Notes under the pieces: model-generated
What the model was told of the DNA's origin: nothing
The model's input: the letters and a program-made list of their open reading frames with translations, nothing else
Databases searched by the model: none
Made by a program: the position numbers and the translations under genes
From: an uncultured Lachnospiraceae bacterium
GTDB lineage: Bacteria; Bacillota; Clostridia; Lachnospirales; Lachnospiraceae
Assembly (NCBI GenBank): GCA_947172705.1
Contig: CAMWCA010000011.1
Coordinates: 1-63,933, forward strand
Direction of reading: 5' to 3'
Length of the DNA stretch: 63,933 bases
Shown here: positions 56,364 to 63,933 of the stretch, in pieces
Layout of the letters: each line of letters opens with the position of its first letter
Numbering within the stretch: position 1 is the first letter of the stretch

Positions 56364-57648
56364 GGACGCTGATCTCCTTGCCCAGCTGCACTTCAATGAG
56401 TTTCAATTCGGTTTCCGCAATAATGGTGTGGCGGCAGCCTGCCTGCATGGTGATCACATCCCCTGTTGTGACCTCCTGCTCCATGCCGTCCACAATGGTA
56501 CGCCCTTCGCCTGCAATTACCACCCACACCTCATCTCTGTTCTTATGACTGTGGTAATTCATCTGATGACCGGGGTTTAAAGTAACCTTGATGGTCATGC
56601 TTCCTGCCTCCACATCCAGCACCCGGAAGCTTCCCCAGGATTTCTCAGCAAACATGATCTGCTGGTCGATACTGTCCACAAAAGGCTTAATGTAACTGGA
56701 CTGCTCCTTATCGGAAACCAAAATTCCTTCGGGGCTTGCGGAGATCACCACATCCTGCAGTCCCATGGCAAGCACCGGCACATCCAGTTCGTTGATAATA
56801 TGAACGTTGCTGCAATTCTCGTTCATCATTGCCTCGCCTATGCTGGGCTCTCCCATTGCCTCCGTGAGGGTGTTCCAGGTTCCCAGATCCTTCCACTGTC
56901 CGCTAAACCGCATCACTTCAATGTGAGGTTCTTTCTCAACCACCGCATAGTCAAAGCTGATTTTCGTTAAGGTATCGTATTTGGCAAACAGATCCTGATA
57001 ATCCGTAAAGTCGATCAGTTCATGTGCCTTATCCAGCACATAATTTAGTTTGTAGGCAAATACCCCGCCATTCCACAAAGCCCCCTTGGAAATGTATTCC
57101 TCCGCCGTCTTTGCATCGGGCTTTTCCTTAAAAGAAGCTACCCTGCTTACATCTTCCCCGCTTTCCGGAATAATATAGCCGTATTTCTCGCTGGGATAGG
57201 TAGGTTCAATTCCCATCAATACCAGATTCGCCTGGCTCTCAGCCGCACGTCTGCTCAGTTCCGTAAGCTTTTCAAAATAGTCCTCCTCCACGTAAGGATC
57301 CACCGGGCAGACCACCACCGGCTCTTCCCCTGAAATTCCCTGAACATCATGCAAATAAGCGCTTACCAGCGCGATCGCCGGAAAGGTATCCCTGCGGCAG
57401 GGTTCCACGGAAATTCCCACTTCTTCCCCCAATTGATTATGGATCGCCGACACCTGGGTCTTTGAAGTTGCAATGGTCACATTGGCATCCTTGTCCACAC
57501 TGCGGATCTGACGGTATACCCGCTGCACCATGGACTCATAGGAGCCTTCCTCCGTCTTAAATAGTTTAATAAACTGCTTGGAGCGGATATCGTTGGACAA
57601 AGGCCACAGCCTCTTTCCCGAACCGCCGGATAATAAAACAATGTTCAT
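56335..57648 (-). CDS. manC: Mannose-1-phosphate guanylyltransferase, type II-like fused cupin
   Basis: The nucleotidyltransferase half has LLSGGSGKRLWPLSN (residues 5-19), the signature of GMPs, and SKQFIKLF, then SVEPCRRDTFPAIA and VVCPVDPYVEE. The C-terminal cupin (about 340-437, MTIKVTLNPGHQMNYHSHKNRDEVWVVIAGEGR) resembles the isomerase half of bifunctional ManC, but a separate ManA is encoded next door. It makes GDP-mannose. The ATG at 57648 (437 aa) has AGGGA 6 bp upstream. Confidence 0.95.
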   Translation of the reverse strand: MNIVLLSGGSGKRLWPLSNDIRSKQFIKLFKTEEGSYESMVQRVYRQIRSVDKDANVTIATSKTQVSAIHNQLGEEVGISVEPCRRDTFPAIALVSAYLHDVQGISGEEPVVVCPVDPYVEEDYFEKLTELSRRAAESQANLVLMGIEPTYPSEKYGYIIPESGEDVSRVASFKEKPDAKTAEEYISKGALWNGGVFAYKLNYVLDKAHELIDFTDYQDLFAKYDTLTKISFDYAVVEKEPHIEVMRFSGQWKDLGTWNTLTEAMGEPSIGEAMMNENCSNVHIINELDVPVLAMGLQDVVISASPEGILVSDKEQSSYIKPFVDSIDQQIMFAEKSWGSFRVLDVEAGSMTIKVTLNPGHQMNYHSHKNRDEVWVVIAGEGRTIVDGMEQEVTTGDVITMQAGCRHTIIAETELKLIEVQLGKEISVHDKQKYPLE

Positions 57649-57692
57649 CTGGATTCCCTGCTTTCTTTCAATCATTTATCTCAAATAAGAAT

Positions 57693-57927
57693 GATGTGGG
57701 TGTCAAAAGCCCTGGCTGTAAAGTGCGCCTGGCAATCTGCACAAAAAAGTTGTGCGCCTTCCATTGTGCAGGACATTCCGATGAGCCTCTGAAAGCGAAA
57801 ATCGTGTTCAGCAGAGGCTTCCACGATTTTTGAGTCTCATCTCCATCGCACAAAAGTCAGTTGCACGAACTCTTTTTGTGCAGATTGCCAGGCGCACTTT
57901 ACAGCCAGGGCTTTTGACACCCACATC
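57693..57927. mobile_element. Miniature palindromic element, copy B (235 bp)
   Basis: The ends are GATGTGGG and CCCACATC. The inverted arms are perfect for about 55 bp (57693-57747 and 57873-57927). The element is flanked by perfect 7-bp direct repeats TAAGAAT (57686-57692 and 57928-57934), a target-site duplication. The first 95 bp match copy A at 41.8 kb; the middle has its own stems (AGCCTCTG/CAGAGGCT, AAAATCGTG/CACGATTTT). No protein gene is present. It lies between manC and the lipoprotein gene. Confidence 0.88.
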
Positions 57928-57965
57928 TAAGAATAACACGAATACAAAAATAAGAAAAGCTTCCC

Positions 57966-58838
57966 CTATGCAATGGGACCAAAAAAGTTCTCATGAAGGG
58001 CAATCTCATAGTTCAGTCCCCTGCCTTCCGGGAAATACGCGCCTTTTAAAACTGCAAATCCAAAGCTGTCTGTGGCTCCATTTTCACCGTCCATCATGGT
58101 AATTATCACCGCAGCGTTCAGTGTCCCATCTGTATAGTCAATCATCTCATCGGTCATTTTCCGAAGCTTCTCTTCAATGATCCGCCGCTGTGCCCCCCGT
58201 TCTTCCTCGTCCTTACTCTGGTAGTCAGCATACACATACACCTGAAACAGATAGGGGAATTCCTCACATACCTTCTCCCATTGAAGCTGAGGAAAATCGA
58301 CATGCTCCTGCAAGTGATAACCCATTCTCTCTTTGATCATAACCTGGGTTTTGGGCTCCTCCACCATGGAAAACTGCCGGTACCTGCCAAATCTGAAAGC
58401 GCTGTCTTCCTCTCTGATTTCCGGAAGCATTTCCAATGCTTTATTCCAGAACTGCCCATAATATTCCTCTATCAACTCTGAAAAATAAGAGTCTATGGTT
58501 TTCCCCATCTGCTCTTTGGGGTCTCCTCCTCCGGGCAGATTGGTAAAAGTAAAAATATGCTCTTCGCCGTCCCTATCTTCCCATGTCAGTTCCCACTGAG
58601 TATAATGGGTGACGATCTCTACCTGCTCATGTTCCTCGAAAAAACGCCTTTCTTTTTCAACACCAGGCGAAAGTTTATATTCCTCCCCAAAGCAGGCGGT
58701 AAGCTCATATCTGCAGATCTCATCCATAGCTTCCTCGTATTCTTCCACTCTCTCATGAGCGCATCCGCTCAGAAGGCAAAGGGACAGGAAACAAAATATC
58801 AACTTTCCACATAATGAATTAGAACGTCTTTCACACAT
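57966..58838 (-). CDS. Hypothetical lipoprotein
   Basis: A signal peptide (LIFCFLSLCLLSGCAHE, lipobox cysteine at residue 26) is followed by about 260 soluble residues rich in Glu and aromatic residues, with no recognised motif. A TDGTLNAAVIITMMDGENGATDSFGF segment near the end is hydrophobic. The start at 58838 overlaps the end of the nuclease gene by 40 bp. It may be a passenger downstream of the restriction operon rather than part of it. Confidence 0.75.
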   Translation of the reverse strand: MCERRSNSLCGKLIFCFLSLCLLSGCAHERVEEYEEAMDEICRYELTACFGEEYKLSPGVEKERRFFEEHEQVEIVTHYTQWELTWEDRDGEEHIFTFTNLPGGGDPKEQMGKTIDSYFSELIEEYYGQFWNKALEMLPEIREEDSAFRFGRYRQFSMVEEPKTQVMIKERMGYHLQEHVDFPQLQWEKVCEEFPYLFQVYVYADYQSKDEEERGAQRRIIEEKLRKMTDEMIDYTDGTLNAAVIITMMDGENGATDSFGFAVLKGAYFPEGRGLNYEIALHENFFGPIA

Positions 58839-60058
58839 AAATACTGCTCCGTAATAGTATTTCCATAAGTTCTGGTTCCCCGATATTTCCCTTCCAGTTC
58901 AAAGTGCACCCCTGAAGGCTTGCTCCCCGGCAAAATAAGCGCGCTGTAAAGAGCGCTGATCCCGGGCATGGCATATCGCAGCATTTCATTATATGCATAC
59001 TGCTTATAATTCAAATTTTTCAGATCCTGATAATACTTGGAATCAAAGATATAAACGATATTGCCGTCCGCCCCGTAGTGATCCAGTTCAATTTCAAATT
59101 GATTGGAAGATCCATCTATCAAATACCTTACCTTCTGAAATTCTACCGCTGAACGTTTCTGAGCCGGATCGAAAAGAATCCGGTTGGTTTTGGGATCAAA
59201 ACCTTTAAAATAGGTATTTAAATATTCGTTTACGGCTTCCTCCCACACCAGGTTAAAATAATCTACCTTTACATGCAGGCTTCCCCCTGTACTCTTTGCG
59301 GGATATTCCTCAAAGAAGGAAATCATATGGTCAAGCAGTTCTTTTGAGCTATCCTTGTAAACAGACCTTTTGATTTCATGAAGTCTGCGCACCGTAAATT
59401 CAATATGGTCTAAATAAGGGAATCCCCCTGTTTGATATCCTGTTCCCGGCAGAGAAAGAAAGCAGGAGAAAAAACGAATGGTATCATCTATGATATACGC
59501 CATACAGTCTGTAATAAAACTGGCGTATGTGTTTTTCTTTTTGATATACAGCGGCGAATAGATCAGATTTCCGTCGCTGATCAAAAGCTGGGCTTTCTGT
59601 ATGGTCTTTTTCCAGGATACCTTGCCTGAAAACCCCGGTTTAATCAGTTCTTCCTGCTCCTGATAAAGCCCGTATTTTCGATAATACTGATAGACGCCAT
59701 AAAAAGCGTAAAAAGGATAATCAGAGTAGAAATTATTTTCATGCCCCATATAGGAATCCGCTTTTGCCTTTTTCCCTTCCTGGCTGCTGTATTTCATGAT
59801 GGCATGATATAAAAGCCTGACATCTTCCTCCCGAAAATCATCTGTTCTGTTGCAAACTTCCAGATCAGCGGCAGAAAAATAATGCTTGGGAAAAACTGCC
59901 AGAATTCTTTTATCTTTAAACACAAACCCTGTAAAATCGTATACATAGCGCTTATTTCTCTTATCGTATCTGTAATCTTCAGGCACCAGTGCAAAAAAAT
60001 CCATGATTTCCTTGGACAGCCCTTCTCCGTCCTGACCATATACCACATAAGAATTCAT
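58799..60058 (-). CDS. LlaJI/McrC-like restriction endonuclease subunit
   Basis: The 419-residue soluble protein resembles the LlaJI R2/McrC-type nuclease. Visible features are DFTGFVFKDKRILAVFPKHY (about 41-60), the LVWEEAVNEYL helix (270-280, the E-x-x-V element), and the PD-(D/E)xK core FEIELDHYGADGNIVYIFDSKYY with Asp326, Asp339 and Lys341. An AAA+ partner lies 24 bp upstream. In LlaJI and McrBC this subunit cuts DNA once the AAA+ ring translocates. Family assignment is by motif order only. Confidence 0.65.
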   Translation of the reverse strand: MNSYVVYGQDGEGLSKEIMDFFALVPEDYRYDKRNKRYVYDFTGFVFKDKRILAVFPKHYFSAADLEVCNRTDDFREEDVRLLYHAIMKYSSQEGKKAKADSYMGHENNFYSDYPFYAFYGVYQYYRKYGLYQEQEELIKPGFSGKVSWKKTIQKAQLLISDGNLIYSPLYIKKKNTYASFITDCMAYIIDDTIRFFSCFLSLPGTGYQTGGFPYLDHIEFTVRRLHEIKRSVYKDSSKELLDHMISFFEEYPAKSTGGSLHVKVDYFNLVWEEAVNEYLNTYFKGFDPKTNRILFDPAQKRSAVEFQKVRYLIDGSSNQFEIELDHYGADGNIVYIFDSKYYQDLKNLNYKQYAYNEMLRYAMPGISALYSALILPGSKPSGVHFELEGKYRGTRTYGNTITEQYLCVKDVLIHYVES

Positions 60059-60082
60059 TACACCGGGCTCCTTTCTTCAAAA

Positions 60083-61027
60083 TCAAAGGGCATTCCTTTT
60101 CCACAGCTGAATACATTCAAAAAACGTATCGCTGAAAACAGGCTCATCCCACTCAAATCTGTCATAAAGGTCTGAAAAGCTGTGCACATCAGATGCAAAC
60201 AGCTGTACCTTGCTTTTGTAGGAGATCTTGTGCACATCCTCCCACAGATAATGGAGCAGCTTATCCCTGATCTTATCCTTATGCTCCTGATTGGACGCTG
60301 CCGGATCAAACTCTATAAAAAACTGTCCCAGCTGCTTATCCTCCCCCAGATCCAGCCATCTTTCATCACAGATAAATTTATTCAACACGCCGTATAGATC
60401 GATCCAGTTTACAGTCTCCACTCCGGTACTGGTGTACAACTCCAGATCCACGCTGTTCTCATAGGGTCCTCCCTCCGGAACCGGCTTAGTGCTTACATAT
60501 GCCCAGTCAAATCTTCTCTTAAATGCCGTATCCATCGCAAAAACATTCTGGTCGCTGGTATTTACTGTTCCCACAATAGACAGGTTTGCCGGTATTTTGA
60601 TTTTATCATCGGGAATGGCGATAATATCTTTAGCAATCAGTTCATGGGAGATAAAATATCGGCTGTAGCCCTTGTTGATTCCTGTCTTTTCCCTGTCCAA
60701 CAACTGAAACAGATCCCCAAATATGGCGGCACAGTTTCCCCTTGACATTTCCTCCAGAATTAAAAAAACTTCCTTTGAGGTATCCTGATACGCCTTCTCC
60801 ATCGCACGGGTGAAAATGCCTTTGGAAAAGGAATAAGTGATCGTCCCCGCCGCGCTTCCGGATCTCACCACCGTGGGAAGCAACTGCCCCACAAAATCAC
60901 TGTAGCTGTATTCCGGATGAAAGGTAGTCCTGAAAATCTGATCCTCCGGGATATGATGGTTCTTTAAATATTCATGAATTTGAAAGCTTTTTCCGGTACC
61001 CGGCGCCCCATAGTAGATAACCTGCAT
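60083..61027 (-). CDS. Short McrB-like AAA+ NTPase
   Basis: The 314-residue protein has Walker A GAPGTGKS (7-14), Walker B-like FLILEEMSRGN (89-98), the McrB signature GTVNTSDQNVFAMDTAF (153-169, NTSD at 156-159) and arginine fingers RR171-172. This is the McrB family of AAA+ GTP/NTP-driven translocases. The fold starts right at the N-terminus, so the DNA-recognition domain found in McrB and LlaJI R1 is absent. AGGAGG precedes the ATG at 61027. Confidence 0.85.
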   Translation of the reverse strand: MQVIYYGAPGTGKSFQIHEYLKNHHIPEDQIFRTTFHPEYSYSDFVGQLLPTVVRSGSAAGTITYSFSKGIFTRAMEKAYQDTSKEVFLILEEMSRGNCAAIFGDLFQLLDREKTGINKGYSRYFISHELIAKDIIAIPDDKIKIPANLSIVGTVNTSDQNVFAMDTAFKRRFDWAYVSTKPVPEGGPYENSVDLELYTSTGVETVNWIDLYGVLNKFICDERWLDLGEDKQLGQFFIEFDPAASNQEHKDKIRDKLLHYLWEDVHKISYKSKVQLFASDVHSFSDLYDRFEWDEPVFSDTFFECIQLWKRNAL

Positions 61028-61066
61028 CTTCTCTCCCTCCTGAAATTCGTTTTCCTGAGAATGTTT

Positions 61067-61885
61067 CTAAAATCGGTTCACATATTTTCTGAACACATCC
61101 AGGGTTTTATTTCCCCTTTTCAGCACATCAAACCTTGTCATATCGCACCGATAACCTTCTTGTACCGCCAGATACAACGCCGCATACGCCCGCAGCACAA
61201 ACCAGTAGGGTTCATTGTTCACCGTCACTCCATCTTTTAACCGATCAGGCAGAAAATAAATGACCTTCCCTGGGATATCCAGCTCAAAATATCCATTGAC
61301 GCCCTGTTTATTATTTTTCTTCAACATTTTATCATATTCTGCCACAGACTGAACCCCCGGCGACATGCCGCTGTCCTCCAGCACCTTTTCAACGTCCCTG
61401 TCAAAGAGATCCACATAGCCAAACCCAAGGAGCATACCGCTTAACACATTCACCGCCATTGCGCCGGTAAAGTTGACCTCATTCATGTTGATCACAAAAA
61501 TGGGACGATTGGACAGACGGTTGTCCCTACTGTCTGAAATTGTCTCCATGATGCTGGACAAAGGCGGGAAGATCTGCTGTGCCAGAACGCCGGAGCGAGT
61601 TTCGTATTTAGGCGGAATAACGGTAATATATCCGTCGCAGATCCCATCCTCATCTTCCAGAATTCCAAAGTAAGTAGAACTCCCCTTGTCAATAATCACC
61701 TGTTCTCTGAATTCCCAGCCTGTTAACTCAAGCTTGGGATAGGTTTTATTCAGCTTCGTAATGGCAGTGTCCATCACTTCCCCCTGATCGCTCAATCCTA
61801 TTGCCGCCCATGCTGCCTTTGTACTTGACGGTACACGACTCAGCACCTTTTCAAATTCAGCAGGTAATATCAGTTTGTGTTTCAT
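61067..61885 (-). CDS. Unrecognised 272-aa protein within the restriction operon
   Basis: I recognise no family. It has a soluble mixed fold with ILPAEFEKVLSRVPSSTKAAWAAIGLSDQG at the N-terminus and a DVFRKYVNRF end. There are no membrane segments and no PD-(D/E)xK or helix-turn-helix pattern that I can see. It sits between the double methyltransferase (21 bp gap) and the AAA+ gene (39 bp gap) and is clearly part of the operon. Because the AAA+ partner lacks an N-terminal DNA-binding domain, this protein could supply site recognition. The ATG at 61885 follows GAGGAAAGAG; 61900 is in frame but less supported. Confidence 0.6.
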   Translation of the reverse strand: MKHKLILPAEFEKVLSRVPSSTKAAWAAIGLSDQGEVMDTAITKLNKTYPKLELTGWEFREQVIIDKGSSTYFGILEDEDGICDGYITVIPPKYETRSGVLAQQIFPPLSSIMETISDSRDNRLSNRPIFVINMNEVNFTGAMAVNVLSGMLLGFGYVDLFDRDVEKVLEDSGMSPGVQSVAEYDKMLKKNNKQGVNGYFELDIPGKVIYFLPDRLKDGVTVNNEPYWFVLRAYAALYLAVQEGYRCDMTRFDVLKRGNKTLDVFRKYVNRF

Positions 61886-61906
61886 GCTCTCTTTCCTCAT
61901 CTGTTA

Positions 61907-63757
61907 TTAATAGTTTTTAATCAGAACTTCATCCTTAGCATACCGCCAGCCGCTGGTTCCCGCCTCTATCACCTGATAATTGTGCTCAACGATCCACTTG
62001 GTAAGCAGGTTGTGGGTCTTATCCTTGTGCTTTAATACATTGGACAAAATAAACCGATAACCCTTTGCATCCAGCATTGTAAGGATCTTCAGCAGCTCCG
62101 CTTCCTCCTCGCTGCCCCATCCCTTCATGCCTCTTTTACCATCGTTATAGGTGGCGCTGGTGATAAAGTACGGCGGGTCAAAATAAAATACTGTATCCTC
62201 CGGATAGCTTTCCCACTCTAATGCCGTATAATCCACGTTCAACAACTCAGTCCTTTCCGTCCTGGATTTGAAATTGAGAATGCGGCTTCTGATATCCTCG
62301 CTGTAGCCTGCAACCCCTACCGGCGTATTAAACTTATGATCCCCGTTAAATCTCAGCATATTTTGGAAAGAGTACATATGCAGCACATACAGCATCGCCA
62401 CATCCGGCGCTGCATTGTAAGCTTCCCGCAGTTTAATATATTTCTCTTTATCCGCTTTTTCCAACTGATACTGGTGAATGATCCCCTCCACCCTTTCGAT
62501 GATCTCCTGGCGATCCGTATGGAGCAGCCATTCCATGATCTCATATACAAAGGGATTCAGTTCATTGTAAACCACTTTGTCCATCGCCAGCACATTGGCT
62601 CCCACGTTAAAGGCTCCTCCCATGGCATCCACAAAGGTTCCCACATGAGGCGGCAGCTGTGTCAGAATTTTAGGTAACAGCATATCCTTGCTTCCGGAAT
62701 AGTTTAAAGGCGATTTATGCAGGTTCATATCCTTTTCAAAATACAGGATCACCTCATTTAATTTGTTGCCGTTGCTTTTATTGCTGGAGCGGTGGTTCTG
62801 ATATTCTCGGTAATCAAAATGCTCCACGTGAACCACTCCGTTTACGGCAAATTTTTGCGCCAGCTGACACAGCTCCTCCAAGGGCACCAGTCCCTGATTG
62901 CTGTAGCTGACCAGCACATGTTTAAAGTTAATTTGCCGGAACAGATCCTCAAAACTCATCCGGGCATTCGCCCGCTGGGCGTACAGGGAATTCCTGTCCC
63001 CTCTGCCTCTCTTTCCCCCCACCCCCTTGATATTGGGGCAGTCATATTTTGTCAATGTCTCAAGCATATGGTATGCCGATACATACTGGGTGACTGTATA
63101 AGGGGGATCTATGTATGCAATATCGCCGCTGATATTTCTCACCAGCTGATTGGTATCCATGTTGAAGATCTCATTCTGCCCATAGAGACTGCCCTCACAC
63201 ATTTCCAGAGGCTGTATCTCAAATCGTTTTTCCGCCCTGGAATCCCAAAATTTAAAATATGCTTCATAAGTGCCCGAGGTATTGGAGATCTTTGTCATGC
63301 TTTCCATCATGGATGCCAGTAAAAAGAAGTATTCCTTCTCGGAAATCACCTCATCCCGATAAAGCTCCTCTATCTTCAGCCGTATTCCGTCCAGCCGTAT
63401 TCCGTTCTCCTCCGTAAAAAACATCCTGCCTGCCTTAGGCGTGTAATGATAGTAAATAAAATAGGATTCATCCGGTTGAAATTCCAGTTGATTCAGCCAC
63501 TGAAATATATCATGCCGGTATCGTTTTTGAAATTGATCAAAGCCAGGAACTTTCTCATTTTCCAGTCTCGCCCGGTTCATCACATAAGAATAATAGAGAA
63601 AATCGTTGGACAGAATCTTGTATCTGTCCTTAAAATGATCGCCTACACAGCCTGTTCCTGCAAACAGATCCGCAAAAGTTTCTCCCTCAATGTGGTAGCG
63701 TTCGATCACTTCTTCGATGGCGGACAGTAATTTTACCTTACTTCCTAAGTATCGCAT
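61907..63757 (-). CDS. FokI-type fused double N6-adenine methyltransferase
   Basis: The 616-residue protein contains two complete D12-class adenine methyltransferase modules in series. The first has RYLGSK (2-7), FADLFAGTG (28-36) and the catalytic YIDPPY (215-220); the second has LNYSGSK (351-357), FVDAMGGAF (375-383) and YFDPPY (525-530). The arrangement and local sequence (NDxLYYSYV, GTYEAYFKFWD, KGWGSEEEAELL, LSNVLKHK) resemble M.FokI, which modifies the two strands of an asymmetric site with separate modules. The ATG at 63757 follows AAGGTGAACCAA; an earlier in-frame ATG at 63817 is less supported. It heads the restriction operon. Confidence 0.92.
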   Translation of the reverse strand: MRYLGSKVKLLSAIEEVIERYHIEGETFADLFAGTGCVGDHFKDRYKILSNDFLYYSYVMNRARLENEKVPGFDQFQKRYRHDIFQWLNQLEFQPDESYFIYYHYTPKAGRMFFTEENGIRLDGIRLKIEELYRDEVISEKEYFFLLASMMESMTKISNTSGTYEAYFKFWDSRAEKRFEIQPLEMCEGSLYGQNEIFNMDTNQLVRNISGDIAYIDPPYTVTQYVSAYHMLETLTKYDCPNIKGVGGKRGRGDRNSLYAQRANARMSFEDLFRQINFKHVLVSYSNQGLVPLEELCQLAQKFAVNGVVHVEHFDYREYQNHRSSNKSNGNKLNEVILYFEKDMNLHKSPLNYSGSKDMLLPKILTQLPPHVGTFVDAMGGAFNVGANVLAMDKVVYNELNPFVYEIMEWLLHTDRQEIIERVEGIIHQYQLEKADKEKYIKLREAYNAAPDVAMLYVLHMYSFQNMLRFNGDHKFNTPVGVAGYSEDIRSRILNFKSRTERTELLNVDYTALEWESYPEDTVFYFDPPYFITSATYNDGKRGMKGWGSEEEAELLKILTMLDAKGYRFILSNVLKHKDKTHNLLTKWIVEHNYQVIEAGTSGWRYAKDEVLIKNY

Positions 63758-63817
63758 TTGGTTCACCTTTTCCTGAAGTTTATTAAGATAGTGGTTTTCA
63801 TAATATAAGAATATCAC

Positions 63818-63933
63818 TTTGTATGTACTATAAAACGGACTGTATGTGAGGGTTTGAGTAAAGCACAGAATCAGGACAGGGCATAACGGCGGCAGGGACG
63901 GGCTTTTGATTTGGGGCAGGCAGCGGGCGGGAC
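63818..63933. other. Non-coding right end
   Basis: No gene is seen. The last 70 bp are GC-rich (GGACAGGG, GGCGGCAGGGACGGG) and resemble the loop of the inverted-repeat element at 50728-50809. The region should hold the promoter of the restriction operon, but no clear -35/-10 pair is visible. Confidence 0.4.

Noticed and set aside
57668..57853. Minus-strand frame containing VQIARRTLQPGLLTPTS
   Set aside because: The string comes from the arm of element copy B; the same words appear on both strands because of the palindrome, so it is not a gene.
1..63933. CRISPR arrays, tRNA or rRNA genes
   Set aside because: No regularly spaced direct repeats of 24-40 bp and no cloverleaf-like or rRNA-like sequence was noticed on either strand.

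Overview
The window reads as chromosomal DNA from an anaerobic, spore-forming Firmicute of the Lachnospiraceae type (Blautia/Roseburia/Dorea-like). The basis is mixed. Seen directly: strong AGGAGG ribosome sites, occasional GTG and TTG starts, and the gene families present. Inferred from family knowledge: an anaerobic class III ribonucleotide reductase, a spore-type LysM-GH18 hydrolase, an agr-type peptide signalling locus and several GHKL/LytTR regulators together point to this group. No species can be named from the sequence alone. No rRNA, tRNA, CRISPR array, prophage or full-length transposase gene was recognised.

Layout. 0-1.5 kb: the 5' end of a probable small alarmone synthetase, a small hypothetical gene and a hemolysin III family protein. 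1.5-9 kb: galE, a UAP1-type UDP-sugar pyrophosphorylase, a 47-residue membrane peptide, a LysM-GH18 hydrolase, a Tim44/zinc-ribbon membrane protein, an M19 dipeptidase and a PseB-like 4,6-dehydratase. 9-11.4 kb: an orphan GHKL kinase and an XRE membrane regulator. 11.5-23.8 kb: an 11-gene minus-strand exopolysaccharide operon with tightly coupled genes (ATGA overlaps), a recognisable promoter, an initiating phosphoglycosyltransferase, a Wzz-like protein with a degenerate kinase-like tail, an EpsG-type polymerase, seven glycosyltransferases and a GT39-type membrane transferase; no Wzx flippase was recognised. 24-27.4 kb: a complete agr-like locus (agrA-agrC-agrD-agrB) with an XRE regulator upstream. 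27.6-30.6 kb: an Rpn-family nuclease, a palindromic repeat, an orphan LytTR regulator and a small membrane protein.

30.8-33.5 kb: nrdD-nrdG. 33.5-36 kb: a LytTR-DUF3021-ABC transporter module. 36-38 kb: an RmlD-like reductase and an SPL-like radical SAM protein. 38-44 kb: a plus-strand envelope cluster (DUF3160 lipoprotein, CapA-type metallophosphatase, zinc-ribbon membrane protein, TPM protein). 44-55 kb: two hybrid histidine kinases, carbonic anhydrase, a possible fucosyltransferase-like protein, GNAT, a voltage-gated-type potassium channel and hypotheticals. 55-57.7 kb: manC-manA, supplying GDP-mannose. 58-63.8 kb: a lipoprotein followed by a restriction-modification operon made of a FokI-type double adenine methyltransferase, an unrecognised 272-residue protein, a short McrB-like AAA+ protein and a LlaJI/McrC-like nuclease.

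Functional links (inference). galE, the UAP1-like enzyme, PseB-like, RmlD-like, manC and manA could supply nucleotide sugars to the glycosyltransferase operon. The agr locus and three further LytTR/GHKL components suggest dense cell-density or peptide sensing. The most distinctive items are the restriction operon at the right end, two copies of a miniature palindromic element flanked by 7-bp direct repeats (41.8 and 57.7 kb), and an intrinsic terminator placed 25 nt before an orphan LytTR regulator.
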